The notes beneath the pieces were generated by a model, which had not been told where the DNA came from, did no database searches, and worked only from the letters and a program-made list of their open reading frames with translations. Positions 24,640 through 36,732 of a stretch of 64,000 bases of DNA are shown here, one piece after another (the stretch's first letter is position 1; every line of letters starts with the position of its first letter). This DNA is from Ctena decussata. Lineage: Eukaryota > Mollusca > Bivalvia > Lucinida > Lucinidae. Made by a program: the position numbers and the translations under genes. The DNA lies in the NCBI GenBank assembly GCA_963989385.1, contig OZ022506.1:6985415-7049414 (forward strand), written 5' to 3'.

Positions 24640-25660
24640 AAGTGTAACTCGTCCTTTCAGCAGTTTTACAGCCCTCTGATAATATGGACTATGGCAGTTT
24701 GTAAGGCAATTCTTGTGCGCACCATAACTTCTTTACTCTTTCGAATATCATAATGAATCTTGAAAACAATATATATGAGGTTAAGACGGCGTGTCTCATA
24801 AAAAAATGGTTGCCCCCCTACCCCCTTACTTAAATTTGTAGTTGTTTTCCTTTAATTATTTTCTAAAATTAATTTTGCACAACCGACAACTAAGATGCCT
24901 TTGGAATATAGTAATGAAATTTACTAGCAATGTATATTAGGTTTACATGGTATGTCATATATAAAAATGGGTTTTCTCCCTTATTTATATTTGCAGCTGC
25001 GTCCCTTTAATAAATGCTTAAAGTTGTGCTTGTGCGCACCATAACCAGGTAATAGTATGGAATATCTAAAAGAAATTTATAGCAATAAGTATTAGGTTTA
25101 AACGGTGTGTATATAAAAAATAATTGCCCCCTCTTCCTTATTTTGGAGTTCTATCCCTTTGATTAGTTTTAAAGCGATTCTTGTGCGGGCCATAACTACA
25201 AAAGTATTTGGAATATTTTGATGAAACTTTATAACAAAGTGTGTTAGGTTGAATCAGTATGTCCCATATAAGAAACTCTGCTAAACCTTCTTTTTTGAGG
25301 AGTTTCAGCGCTTTTGTTAGCTTTTAGGCATTTCTTTTGAGAAACCTAACTAGGTTATCCGATGAAACTATGCAATGGGGATGAGGTTGAGATGGTATGG
25401 GTCAAAATGTATTGCTCCCCCTTACTTACTTTCAGAGTTACGTCACTTTGATCATTCTTTAAACTATGATTGTGCAAGCCATTACTATGTAATTGTTTAG
25501 CATACAAATATAATGATGACACTTCAAGGCAATGTGCCTTAGCTTGAAGCTATGGGTCGAGCATGAGAATGGTTGCTTCCCCTTACTTAATATTGGAGTT
25601 ACATCTCTTTGGTTAGTATTTACAGATTATTCTTGTGTTCATATTAGTGCCTGTGTGTGT
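24640..25660. repeat. Tandem array, about 152-bp unit, about 7 copies
   Basis: Degenerate units recur about every 152 bp, each with a phrase like 'cttgtgcgcaccataact', then 'aatatnntaatgaaa', then 'cccccttactta'. Anchors lie near 24722, 24875, 25032, 25183, 25334, 25471 and 25630. Unit size and the 'ccataact' phrase resemble the 150-bp units of the TIR elements at 8172 and 14934, so it may be an old relative whose ends have decayed. Confidence 0.6.
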
Positions 25661-28276
25661 CTGATTGTCAGGGCTATAAATCTGCCCGATGTACTGACTG
25701 GGGCTGCAACTCACTCAGAAACGGGCGTTTATTGCTCTGCTTACGGTGCTGTAGTAAAATATTGCTGACCGAACTGCTGATACCTTAATAGCTATCATCA
25801 AAGAAAATAGATATAATTTCAGACTATTTGAAAGCTTAAAGCTCCCTAAATAATGAAGGTTTCTCCCACCTTACAGTAAACCACTAGATGTACGAGGGTC
25901 AGCTCAGAAATAGTGTTAATGAGTCTGCAAATCCTAGGAATGTTGACCGATTTGTAAAATTTATGTTTTAACTTTTAGGTTTACATGTTACCCGATGACC
26001 TTCACTTAAAAAATTCAGTCACTGGTATTTTCTTCAAAATTTGCATTGACAGTTGTTGTTAGGGTAGGGACACTGAGTAGAAATGGACGAAATAAATATT
26101 TATATGAGACAACAAATTCATAGTTTCCTAACTCTGGATACAAACCGCTCTGAATCAATACCTATAAAATCTATTACACCGAATCTTTTCCAGTATGAAA
26201 GTCATTATTTCAGCCTTACGCAAACATAAAATTTCCTTTGCAAGATATGCTAATTATGGAACAATGTGTATTTCTTATGACGTCACTTCCTGTGCTAAAT
26301 TGAAATGTTAAGTAAGTTTTTTAAACTTCGGTTTTGAGGTCAATTAAAGTGAAAGTGAATATTTGATGACAGCCATGAAACAGATAATGGTTAAAATTTA
26401 AATTTAATTCGTCATGCTTGTTTTCTGTTATAAGTAATCTTTGACGGCACCGTATCCTCTTTTGTCAGTGGCCTAACTGATTTTTTACGATAAGTTATCC
26501 CACCCAGCCACACATTTCAATGCCACTATTCCCTATAAAATACCACTCTTTCAAGTTTTTATGTATACATTTTGTGTACAATATGTCCCTCTAACTTAAG
26601 ACGTTAAACAACGTTAAATATATTTAGCCGGTGTCTTTTTATAAGAAGATAATTTCATTTTATTGCTTTGGATTTTACATGAATTGCTTCTGCTTTGTAA
26701 CTTCCGGCGTGGAGTTTGCACTTGTTTCAATCAATTTCATGAGTCATATCAGTTGTAACAAAACATAATGACCTAATCGTTTCAGTAATAAATTGCCTGT
26801 CGTTTGTTGAGATTTGTTGTGAATAAGTCAAAAACAACAATTTATTGATATAATGCATTTATAATAACATTGCATTTACAACCGCACAGCAGAGGAAAAG
26901 GCTCGTTTATTATGTACTTGTGTAGATTCTTGAAATGGTTTCTATATAACTTTCTTTTCTAACATTTGAAAGACAGTATTACGCTCGCCCATTTCACCGA
27001 CTGGAAAACAATATGACGGCCATCGATATTGTTTATCTGCGCTTAGCGACATGAGTCATGCGCAATCGACGATGCGCAGTAGATGATACTCAAAGTTCCG
27101 AGTCTGCTAAAGTGGTATCTATAAATTTGTTGATAAAACGGTATGGTTTAACATGACAGACAATTTTGCTCGGTACATTATCACTGAGTCTATTCGCTAT
27201 CCTTTTACCATAGGCCATGCTTGCGGTAGAATACGCATTTACTGAGGTAGAGATGAGCATTCCGTTGTAAGGCAGTATGGTGGAGGTAATCACGGTGACT
27301 TGTCACGGAATATAATAAAAGTGAATAAATTAACTCAGCCAGCTTCAGTGTTGCCTCCTTTCTGTGTGTGTATGTGTGTGGGGGAGCGGGGGCGGGTAAC
27401 TCTCGAAGTAATTATTCCTTGTTAGGAACAAATTCTTTCTTTTCTGACCTGTTTTGGGTAACGCCGTCCAGGAAGTTCCAGAGGAAGTAAAAATAAAGTT
27501 GTCTCCCTTCGTAACAATGGCGGAAAAACATGGATGTATATCCATGTTCCTAAACTACTAGAATATTTGTGGTAGACATATCAGAGCATGCATGACCTGC
27601 ATCCGGGTTTTTATTGTATGGGGGATAATAAACACAATCTACCATTTGTGAAAAGAAACAGTTTTAAAATGACGTTTTATGAATATAAACGTTATTTTGG
27701 CTTCGTTTCCTTTTTAATTTAATCGCCGTTATTTGCGGATAGACGTGTTTTATTCAATAATAACGAATGACGAAAAGTGTATTTGCAAATTTCATGACCC
27801 GTTTGAGCAGCCGTAAATCAGGCGCATTCGAGTTTTCCAATCGTGTATTTAAAGGTTTAGTATGAAAGCCATAACCGCACCGCGCTTCCGATCTGCCGCG
27901 CCAGAAATCAGTTTTCGTTAACAACTGATGTATTTCTAACTAAAATTACAAGGAAACAAACAGTGCTTCCACTAGTGGAAGTCTAGGGATCTGTGATTTC
28001 TAAAACTGAATGCCAGGAAGTCAGTGACTTCGATTTTTTATCATAACCTACCACTTATAAAGTGAATATTGACTTAAATAATGAGTTAAATTTGTTGTAA
28101 TAATGGTATTTCACCCATTAATGAAGGAGAAGGCAATATAAATATGGACATTCTGGAAGAAACCAAGTCTATCCTTCAGCATGACTTCCAAATGACAAAC
28201 CTTGGAAGTCACATGACTTCCTGATTTTGATGGTTAGTGCTAGCACTGAACAAAATACAATGAGAACAAAAAAAAA
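25661..28276. other. No gene recognised
   Basis: AT-rich sequence. No frame shows a known motif or convincing splice sites. A GT-rich run lies at about 27360-27380. Confidence 0.4.
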
Positions 28277-28507
28277 CTACTTTTCGAAGCTGAACAAAAA
28301 ATCTGACATACCCCTTATCTTTTTGAATTTGTATACTAAGTCATCATGAAATTCTGGTTCCGATAGGCCTTCATGTGAAAGTGATTTTAACCTGACATTG
28401 AGTTTTGAAACCAATTTATTGCATCGGCGATAAAATTTTCTAGATAAGGAATTATTTCGCTGCAGGCTTATCTTGATACTCATTCGCTCAATTTCACACA
28501 CGCTCAC
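28277..28507 (-). pseudogene. LINE C-terminal fragment
   Basis: The minus-strand peptide contains GLSEPEFHDDLVYKFKKIRG, closely matching GLSEPEFYGDLVYKFKKIKG of the plus-strand fragment at 62454. It is short and truncated on both sides. I know this signature from bivalve retroelement tails but cannot name the clade. Confidence 0.55.
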
Positions 28508-29720
28508 TCACTCACAAACTCACGTATTCACTCCCTTAGCAATTGGACCAAACGAAGTCAGGGAAAATCATGAAAATATGAGGCAGAAAAAGCTAAGAAA
28601 TAGACTTTTAATAAGTGTTCCCCCGGTTACAGCTAGCTCCTGGTGAGGTATCGGTATTTTTGCAGTTCAGTCATGCCATTAAATCTTACTTGTGGCAAAT
28701 AAACTAGGATATCGAAGTTGTATGAAAATGAGTAATGAAAACATCAGTTTTGGCCATGGTGCCGCATGGTTATATATCTATGCGCCAGTCATTTGTATCC
28801 ACACACCCCACCTACAGAAATGGAATTTTTACATTTCAGAGAGCTGTGATGATTAGCCGATGGTAACAACCTTGCTCTTATTTCGACCCTATACTACAGA
28901 AAATCTCACAGGGTAAAGGACCCCAATCTTAAAACTCCGGCAGTATGGAAACAATTAAAATATCTTTGCCCTGCATCTTGGTCCGGCTATCCAAGCGCCA
29001 TTGTATTATTGTAGGCCCGGAACGTCCCGTTACCATAGTCTAGCTGCAGTTGCAGTTATCCGTTGAGGGATTATTGGGTTGCCCTATATATTAATTCATG
29101 TTTTGTCCACCATTTTGAAGGACTTCTTATTAAATCAACAACCCAACAAACTCTATTCGTTTATTGTGTTTCCGTTCATTTCTGGCGCAGCCCATCTTCG
29201 TAGGTTGGGGCGAGGATGCATATGACAGAAGGCCGAATTGACCCGGACGAGTTGAATGGAGGCCGAGTTGACCCAGGAGCCGTGAAGACCCCTGGCTTAC
29301 AGAAAGCAGGCCGAGTTGACCCGCCTCTTCCATGACATACTATCGTCAGACAAGAGGTGTAATCGAACTCGACCAAGGCTGATCACGATAATCCTCACTC
29401 GGGAATTCATGTTTTGTCCTTGAACAAGACACATTTACTTTACAAAAGTACTGATAATACCCTGGAAGCGGTGGATCCGTCCTGACATGACTAAAAAGTT
29501 GTTCTTTAAAAACGAATTTCATCTGCGACAATTATCTTTTTAAAGATGTTTCTTGTCCTCTATAAGATGCGACAGTGAAATGCCAGACAATAGCCTCAAC
29601 TATTGTTTTTTTTTTTTTGTGTATATTTTTTTTAAATACGGGAGTTGATTATGCCGTGACCATAATCCAGTGCTGTGAAATTGAACTTAAAGCCTATTAC
29701 AGTTTATTTTTTTATTTCAG
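28508..29720. other. No gene; short dispersed direct repeats
   Basis: GGCCGA(A/G)TTGACCC occurs at 29231-29244, 29261-29274 and 29309-29322. Otherwise nothing is recognised. Confidence 0.4.
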
Positions 29721-29888
29721 ATGTAACAAAGGAATTGAGAAACTGGTTTTAGATTTTGAAAGGACGCTGTTTTTAAATGCTTGTTGTGGAAATCTCCTCA
29801 GGACCTATGTCTCAAGAGTGGCGACGCCCAGGCCCTTAATTTATTGCTGTAATGATGTAATTAGCAATGTTGTCTGTTTCAAGAAAAG
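29721..29888 (+). CDS. Possible internal exon, phase 2-2
   Basis: The acceptor TTTTTTTATTTCAG is excellent and the donor AAAAG|GTATAT is fair. The 168-nt interval is open and symmetric in phase 2, like the coiled-coil exons downstream. It begins ATGTAAC, reminiscent of the ATGCAGT start of exons D1 and D2. The peptide (CNKGIEKLVLDFERTLFLNA...) is only partly helical and Cys-rich toward the end. At about position 103 there is a TCTCAAGAG phrase similar to the D-exon end, so it may be a drifted D-type exon that lost its donor. Confidence 0.3.
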
Positions 29889-30369
29889 GTATATAACTAT
29901 CAGTCACTTTTTTATTTCAAGAATTGATAAAATTTGCATTAAAAAGGCATATGATTTAAGATGTTAATATATACTTCGTGTAAAAGATCAGTTGTATTAA
30001 TATAAGGTATTAGCTAAGGGTCAGTGTTTTGATTATTTTGAAAGCCTTCAATGTCAATCACATAATGCCTCATAACCATCGCTATAAGAGTTACATCTAT
30101 TGGATTTCCATCTTAAGTGAAGTAAAAGTTGTGTACAGCTCAATACGGAACCCCGAAGGGGACTTTCTTCTTCTTACCTATACTTTTAGGGGTGTTGGAA
30201 AATTCTGTCTTGCCCACGTGTTGGAACAGATCACACGAGCTTGACTTCTGTGTTTCACTACGCGCTCACTGAAATCCGGTTCTCCCGGCTTTGCTATATC
30301 TATACTTTATGCATTAAATTTTTTCATGGGAATGAATTTCCTATTATCTGGGATTCTAGCGACGTGTAA

Positions 30370-30461
30370 ACGCCGGCGAATCACAAACTGAATAACGCCA
30401 GAAGGGCTTTATGTTAAGTTTGTGAGGCTTTATGTTAAGTTTATGAGTGATCCGCCGGCGT
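30370..30461. repeat. Small inverted-repeat element
   Basis: ACGCCGGCGAATCAC on the left pairs with GTGATCCGCCGGCGT on the right (one mismatch). Between them 'tatgttaagttt(g/a)tgag' is duplicated in tandem. Confidence 0.55.
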
Positions 30462-31018
30462 CTAAAATTAATAAATCCCAAGAGAGTTAAGTCATTCGTT
30501 ATAATTCCATTATTATCTAATTCTATGTTTTATAATTCCATTTTTATCAGTTTCTATTCGGAAAAAATTCAAAATAGTGAATACAAGCGCTTGTTGTAGA
30601 CGTCACAATACAAATTTTGTTCTTTGACATGAATTTCAGTTAGACATTCAAACAATTCAGATTTATCAAGGCCCTTCATTGTTCTTAGCCTACTTGTTTG
30701 TTGACTTCAGAAGCCATGTGGCTGTCACGGTTATACTACTTTTGCTTGTTCACTAAGACATGAAACAATAGTTACTAGTTCACATTTATAATCGTAAGTA
30801 AGAAAAATAATCAATCAAAGGTCTCCGATTTGCACAGAGAAATCCAAAATCTTTAGCACAAGGGGTGTGCAAGCCTCGTTTCCGACACATCCCTTCTGCC
30901 CTCGGGTTGGGATTTCTCTATCAGCATCGGAGACCAATAAGAGATTAAATTTGTTTGCATTCATCAGAACAGGAATTCAACAAGAAATTAGAACGGAAGT
31001 CAAAACAACAAAAATCTC

Positions 31019-31429
31019 GTTTAAACGGGTAATGAATCGTTTAAACAACATATTATGTCGTTTAAACGATTTTGATACATCATATTATGTCGTTTAAAAG
31101 GTACAAAATAGAATAAAATGAAAGGAAGTTCAATACAGAAATAACAGAAAAGAAATAAAAACAACAAATATGGGACAGCTCCTTTCCGAGAGTCATCCAA
31201 AAAAATAATAAATAAAAAAAAAAAAAAAAAAATAAAAAAAAAATAAATAAATAAAAAAAAATAAATAAAAAAAATAAAAAAGCAAAATGGAATTAAAAAA
31301 AAAGTAAGGAAAGATATCAAACCAAGTCCATAAGTTGAACAAGCGATATAGTAAGCCGTTTAAACGAGATAGTATGTTATTTAATCCAAATCTTTAAGTT
31401 AAATAGATGACACAATAAATCGTTTAAAC
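31019..31429. repeat. Cluster of five GTTTAAAC palindromes
   Basis: Exact GTTTAAAC occurs at 31019-31026, 31039-31046, 31060-31067, 31358-31365 and 31422-31429, with a near copy at about 31092. The left group reads CTCGTTTAAACG and the right group CGTTTAAACGAGA, so the two groups are inverted around the A-rich tract. Confidence 0.65.
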
Positions 31430-31636
31430 GAGATACTGTGTTGTTTTAATTTTCATTGTTTTCTGTTATACGAGTACGTATCATTTCTCGCCTTAATGTC
31501 CATTCTGTTTGCTTCTTTCAAAATCCTTTATAGTTTACTTGTAATCTTTCCTTTTCTAACTTCTGTTTTAGTTTCCGTTCCGTTTGTATTGATTCAATTT
31601 TTTTTCTGATAAATATCGAAAAGGAAACGTCCCTTC

Positions 31637-31775
31637 CGGGGCTCCGTAGCTCAGTGACAATACATGTATATAACGCAGTATAGGAGCCTCGGTAGTGCTG
31701 TTGGTACATGTAAGACGCTGGCTAAATTGTGCTTGTAGCATAGGCTCGAATCCTGCCGGTCACAAAGTCTCTGCA
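31637..31775 (+). repeat. Weak tRNA-like (SINE?) remnant
   Basis: 'ggctccgtagctcagtgac' resembles an A box and 'ggctcgaatcctgcc' a B box, but they are too far apart for a clean tRNA. It may be an interrupted or degenerate SINE. Confidence 0.25.
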
Positions 31776-33680
31776 ACTGAAATATGCGAACAATTGATAG
31801 AATGACTACTGTTAAGGTTAAAAGTAAAACGAACTCACAGACAATGAAAATTTATTCATTTGTACTTGCATAATTAGGTATAAGTGACTGTTAATCTAAC
31901 GAAAAAAAAAGTGACAGCCTGCTCAAATTGTAATAACCTACTTATTACCTGCTAACATATTTGCTCTGAAAATAGTATCTCTCTACCTACCTGCTTTTTA
32001 GGTTTTGTGGGGAGCTTTTAATACCACAAACCATACGTTTGCGTATTATTATTTTGAACAAACTTGGAAAATATTTTGTGGAGTTTAATTTTCGCGAATC
32101 GCTACCGACCGCAAGATTCCGCGGAAATTAGGAGTCGCGTAAAACTTCCATTATACGGTATATCATTTCCAGGAATAGTGAACTTACACGAGAGAACCAG
32201 CTGACGCTGAGCGGATGGAAACTAAGACTCAGATATTTCATCATTATTTATCAGCTTATTCTTTGTTGTACTAATAAGCAAAAAGAAATATTATTTGAGG
32301 TTAACCAAGAATGGTGTTTTTAACAAAACACTGCATGAGCATTTGCCTGTCAGTTACCCTTATATGAAGTTCTCATGCGCAGATTTGCCAAGGTGAAACT
32401 AGTTTACAAATATGCAGATTTACTCATCCAACTTATCTCGTCATGTGAAAGCAAATACACAGGTAGGTATATTTTCTTATGAGCAGAATTCGCTCCTGGT
32501 GTGATCAATGCAAAAGTGTATTTCGCGCATATGCATTTACTCATCATGTAAACGTAAAGGCTTAATTTCTTATATGAACTTTTGTCCCTTCTATTGTCAT
32601 TGCATAGAGCATGGGAATTTAAGTATTTTGTAGCACCCAATGCATATTGGTATGTTTCTGAAAAATGAGTATGACAGTATGACCCCACCACAACCTTTCC
32701 CAGCCCGACCTCTTTCGGTGAGGATCATAATAATGAGTCTATCAGTGTCAGCATTGCTATGGACATTGGCATGGCAATTTCTTGTATGATAATTCTAGAA
32801 CCCTGCAGGTTCTTATTTCTTATCACATTTTTAGGGTTTTATCACTGCGACATGTCAAAGAGCTATTTTAATCTATTGACCGTTACTTCATTTTCCGTGC
32901 CAGCACTCGGATAAAAGTATTAAATTTCAGTCGAATCCTGATTAAGGACATTGGCTAGGAAATGCTTCCTACACTGCAACCTGTCTAAGACTCTGTGTAT
33001 GTTCTTTTTCATATATAGGCTCACCAATGATGAAATAAAAAAAATGTACATCCTCGTGCAAAATTTTAAGAAATCTGGACTGGAAAGATACACCCCTAGA
33101 CTGTTCTTCCAAAAATATCCCTAAACAACCTAAGAGGTAAATATCAGTTCCAAAATAAGTTTTATATTACTTTAAATAACTCAGTCATGTCAGTATGATA
33201 TAGGAACAGATACTCCTATCCATCAAAGGCTTAATTACCAAACTGGTACAAGATGCTTTAAAATGAATTTAAATACGATCCGAAAAATCCTCAAAAATAA
33301 TTGCCTTTCTGCAATATTTTGGGCCATACAGAAAAATGCTACACTGCAATTTTAATTAAACAAGTTCAATTTGAAAGCAGAACTATTCAGCAAATATAAA
33401 ATTAAAAGAAAAGGAGAGGTAATCGAGCTTATATCTGACTTTCATTTTTGACAATAACATAAAGATGCAAATGTCTTTAAGTGAGCTAGTGGACAGTTTC
33501 TTACCGTTCAGCATTTTCTACATGTAAAAAGAAAAAAACGAGAATCGGTGGAACCGATGGATGCTTCCCGAAGGGGAGCAGTAGAGAAATGGGTGTCCTG
33601 GTGTAGGAGCGACTTTCTGTGTAATTAAAATCTAAAATAGTTCCTTCAAGAGCAGAGAATACATACAGAAGTAGGAACAT

Positions 33681-33726
33681 GGGCCAGACTACGTAGTTTC
33701 GGCTAATAAAGCCTCGTCAGTGACCC
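33681..33726 (-). ncRNA. Type I hammerhead ribozyme (PLE-associated)
   Basis: Read on the minus strand: stem I strand GGGUCA, core CUGACGA, stem II GGCU-UUAUU-AGCC, core GAA, stem III palindrome ACUACGUAGU, cleavage base C, then stem I strand UGGCCC. Stem I pairs over 6 bp including one G-U. All conserved core bases are present. The very short palindromic stem III is typical of retrozyme and Penelope-type hammerheads, which usually act as dimers. It lies on the 3' side of the Penelope-like remnant at 34089-35346, same strand. Confidence 0.8.
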
Positions 33727-33889
33727 TGACAATATCTGGTGACGAAACCAGAAAAAAGCATACTGTAATTTCTTAATGCAAACCTAATGCAATTAAAAAT
33801 AAAAAAGGCAGGTATAGGGGTTCAAATATAGAAGAATTCTACAATTAAATAGCAATGTCTACAAACTCAAATAAACCAGAGAAAACCCA

Positions 33890-34020
33890 GATCAACCTGC
33901 GCATCCATGCATTCTGACTAGAGCTCCCATAGGTTGTAAGTAGGATTTAGGCTTCCAAAGCAGCCGCAGCAGAGTGCATATTAAAAGGAAATCAAACAGT
34001 ACAGATGCGCAGGCTGATCA
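33890..34020. mobile_element. Small MITE-like element
   Basis: GATCAACCTGCGCATC at the left and GATGCGCAGGCTGATC at the right form 16-bp terminal inverted repeats with one mismatch around a 131-bp element. No coding content. Confidence 0.55.
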
Positions 34021-34088
34021 GAGTTATAATTTGGCACACAGGTAAAGATTATAGAAAACACTGTCCCGGGTCAAATAGGCATAAGTTA

Positions 34089-35346
34089 TTAAAATAATAC
34101 TTTGGAATTCATGCCTTTTGGAGCAACCGTACCAAGAATTTGCATCCAAGATGTTTCCTTTAACAGTCTTTTCCAATTATTTGAAACTTTTTCAATAGGC
34201 ATAAACGAAAAATCGTGAATGGTATGTCCTGGAGAATTGAAATGTTCTGAAACATTGGTAAACATATCTGGAAAATGCATAATGTCAAATTTTTGACTAT
34301 TTATGCGATTAGCACATTTCTGGTGGGTCTGGCCAACAAACTGAGCTTTACATTTCTTACATGTTATCATATACATGTATATTACATCAATGGAAACGCA
34401 TGAAGGGTTTTGCTTTATTTTATGCACACATGATGTAGTAGTACTCGTAAAACAGTCAGACTCATGAATAGTTGAACTGTTTGGAAAACGGCGTCTATCA
34501 CATTTGGTTACATTGTAAGAAGCCACAGATTTACTCATTTTTTAGTGGACTAGCATGTCATGAATATTAGCCGATCTTTTGTAAGCAACTATTGGCTTAG
34601 ATTCATATAAATAACGTACACTTTCACTTGCTGATATCTTAAGTAAACCCAAATACTGGTTAATAATTTTGCCTATGTTAGGAAGAGAGGGGTTGTATGT
34701 ACAGACAATGGGGATAATATCTAGACTTTCAGAAGGTTTGGATTCTAAAGCTTCATCAACAGTCAAAGTTGAAAATAAGTTTTCAGTTTTTCTAGACTTT
34801 GTTTGAAACAGTCATTACTAAAAGTGATGCGACGATATCATTTAGCCTGACTAAATGGTATGCCTTTTTTACAAGACAGAGGATGACAGGTTGAGAACTC
34901 GATATATTGATGAACATTTTCATGTACACTAGTTCTCAAGATCCCAGCATCAGATTTTCAATTTTGACATCTAGAAAAACGGAATCCGTTTTTGAGTAAC
35001 TGTATGTAAATTTTATGGTTTCATGACACTGATTGAGTTTCTCAAGAAATCTTAATAATTGCTCCTCCCTGTCATTCCAGATCATGAAAACATCATCCAA
35101 AAATCGTAACCACAAGAAAGGTTGCAAGTCACAAGAGTCTAAAAATTTCTTCTCAATTTTTTCATGAAAAGTGAAGTATATGAAGGGGCCATACGCGTCC
35201 CCATAGCAGTGCCTAGTTTTTGAAGGTAGTGATTTCCATTTAATTGAAAATGGTTTTTAGTTAAAACCAGCTGAATTAAATCAGAAATGCACTGCATGGA
35301 CTTTTCTGATTTGCAACCAGTTTCCTTTTTTATGATGAATTTTAGT
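34089..35346 (-). pseudogene. PLE3: broken Penelope-like RT plus GIY-YIG endonuclease
   Basis: Minus-strand reading order. Near 35255-35346 is a motif like LVLTKNHFQLNGNHYLQKLGTAMG, next GTRMAPSY, then after a frame change the RT catalytic box LRFLDDVFMIW (about 35080-35127) and KFTYSYSKTDSVFLDVKI. At 34542-34766 comes the linker IPIVCTYNPSLPNIGKII, and at 34089-34538 a GIY-YIG-type nuclease region (MYMITCKKCKAQFVGQTHQKC...HFNSPGHTIHDFSF). Several frameshifts and stops separate the blocks. The 5' end is truncated at about 35346, where a LINE fragment abuts. A hammerhead lies 3' of it. The order RT then GIY-YIG is diagnostic for PLEs. Confidence 0.8.
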
Positions 35347-36066
35347 GCTTGTTACACAATTCTGACATTTGACAGGGTATATCATGCAGCCTTATGGGCA
35401 ACAATGCGGAAGTACAATATAAATACAAATCTAGTTCGCGCCATGGAGCACTTCTATGCCAAGGCTATAAGTGCAGTTCATGAATGGCAGCACCGGAGAA
35501 TGGTTAAGAACAATAGTTGGAGTTAGGCAAACATGTCTTATCTCGACAATCCTCTTCAGCAGTTTTCTCGAACGGATCATGTTTGATGCTCTGGAAGAAA
35601 ATGATGGAAATGTTAGCATAGGTGGCAGACATATTATCAATCTGCGATTTTCCGATGGCATTGATGATCTTGCTGAGGAAGAGCAGGAACTAGGAGCCCT
35701 AGTCGAAAGTCTTGACAAAACCTGCTCAAGGTATATAATGGAGATACGTGCTAGAAGCCCAAACTAATGACAAACAGCGGCAGTGACATCCAGAGGAGAT
35801 TAAGGTTAAAGGATAGAAGGTTGGAACAGTTTCAAGCTTCAAGTACCTTGGAGCAATTACCCCAGATAAAGGATCAACACCAGAGGTTCTCGGAAAGGTT
35901 GCACAAGCCACTGCAGCTCTGACAAAGCTGAAACTAATGTCGAGAGATAGTTACATACCTCTTGGATCAAAGGTGAAACTGATGCGCTCCCTTGTCATAT
36001 CCATTTGTCTGTATACCCTTAAGCAATGGACCTTGAGGGCAGAGTAAGAGGAAAGAACGCAGGCCT
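35347..36066 (+). pseudogene. Internal LINE fragment, truncated both ends
   Basis: Same family as 20425-21598. It begins within the TFDRVYHAALWATMRKYNI motif, then ERIMFDALEENDGNVSIGG, a degraded catalytic box (FSDG where F/YADD is expected), and ends in the KVKLMRSLV region at GAACGCAGGCCT. At least two frame changes. It sits directly against PLE3 on its left and against the duplicated exon module on its right, a patchwork junction. Confidence 0.75.
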
Positions 36067-36125
36067 CTTTATTGTTGGGGTATGCTTCGATAGATATCTT
36101 TATTGGCTTTCTTTCTTTATTTCAG

Positions 36126-36230
36126 ATCCCATTGGTTAGGAAGTAAATATACAGATCTTGAACAACAGCTGTTGCGAAAAAATGAGAGGGTCAGGAGATT
36201 GGAAAATGAGAAGCAACATCTTCAAGAAAG
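36126..36230 (+). CDS. Coiled-coil exon A1
   Basis: 105 nt between TTTATTTCAG and GTAAAAC, phase 2 at both ends. It encodes one split codon plus 34 residues with heptad character (TDLEQQLLRKNERVRRLENE), that is, five heptads. It is almost identical to A2 and similar to A3 and to the D exons (shared LxxQLLRxxEKxxRLExE...LQER pattern). All-helical, charged, no catalytic motif. Gene family not recognised. Confidence 0.7.
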
Positions 36231-36627
36231 GTAAAACATAGAGCTAAGGAAACGGGCCTCGTTGGGATAAAGGGCTTATAAAAATGTGTTTCGGTGAAGG
36301 GGGAATAATTTAAATGTTCGTAATAGAAACATTTATGACAAAACGCCTTCTTACGAAATCTACCCCTAATTACTGAACTTTGTGTAGGTCCCTCATATTC
36401 CCCGTTTGCTGTACGTGGGTAGAATTCGACATTTGATTATATCAGTTTATGATCACCGCTTCTATTCAAAAATGTTATTTAGTGCTTCATACGTATATGT
36501 TTTGATGACCCAGAAAATGTTGATATATTTTGAATTTAATTAAGTTGTTTAAAATACGCTTAACCAAACGTGTTTAGATAACTGTTATCGAAAAACTTTC
36601 GTTAACTTTATACTTTCTATTTTTCAG

Positions 36628-36732
36628 TATTAAGAAACTCAAAATAGAGCAAACCGACATAACTGACAGGTATTTGCAATATGCAGATGATGTCGAATCC
36701 ACCAAGAAACAGAAAACAAATTTGGATGTTAG
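36628..36732 (+). CDS. Coiled-coil exon B1
   Basis: 105 nt between TATTTTTCAG and GTAAATA, phase 2-2. It encodes IKKLKIEQTDITDRYLQYAD then DVESTKKQKTNLDV. It differs from B2 at very few positions. The predicted helix is less strictly heptadic than A and D. Confidence 0.7.

Larger units (their letters stand above)
29889..33680. other. No gene recognised; several small repeats
   Basis: Contains a small inverted repeat (30370-30461), a cluster of GTTTAAAC palindromes (31019-31429) around an A-rich tract (31198-31310), and a weak SINE-like segment (31637-31775). The Phe-rich open frame opposite the A tract is low complexity. Confidence 0.4.

Noticed and set aside
31021..31320. Minus-strand frame rich in Phe/Ile
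   Set aside because: Opposite strand of an A-rich tract; low complexity, not a membrane protein.
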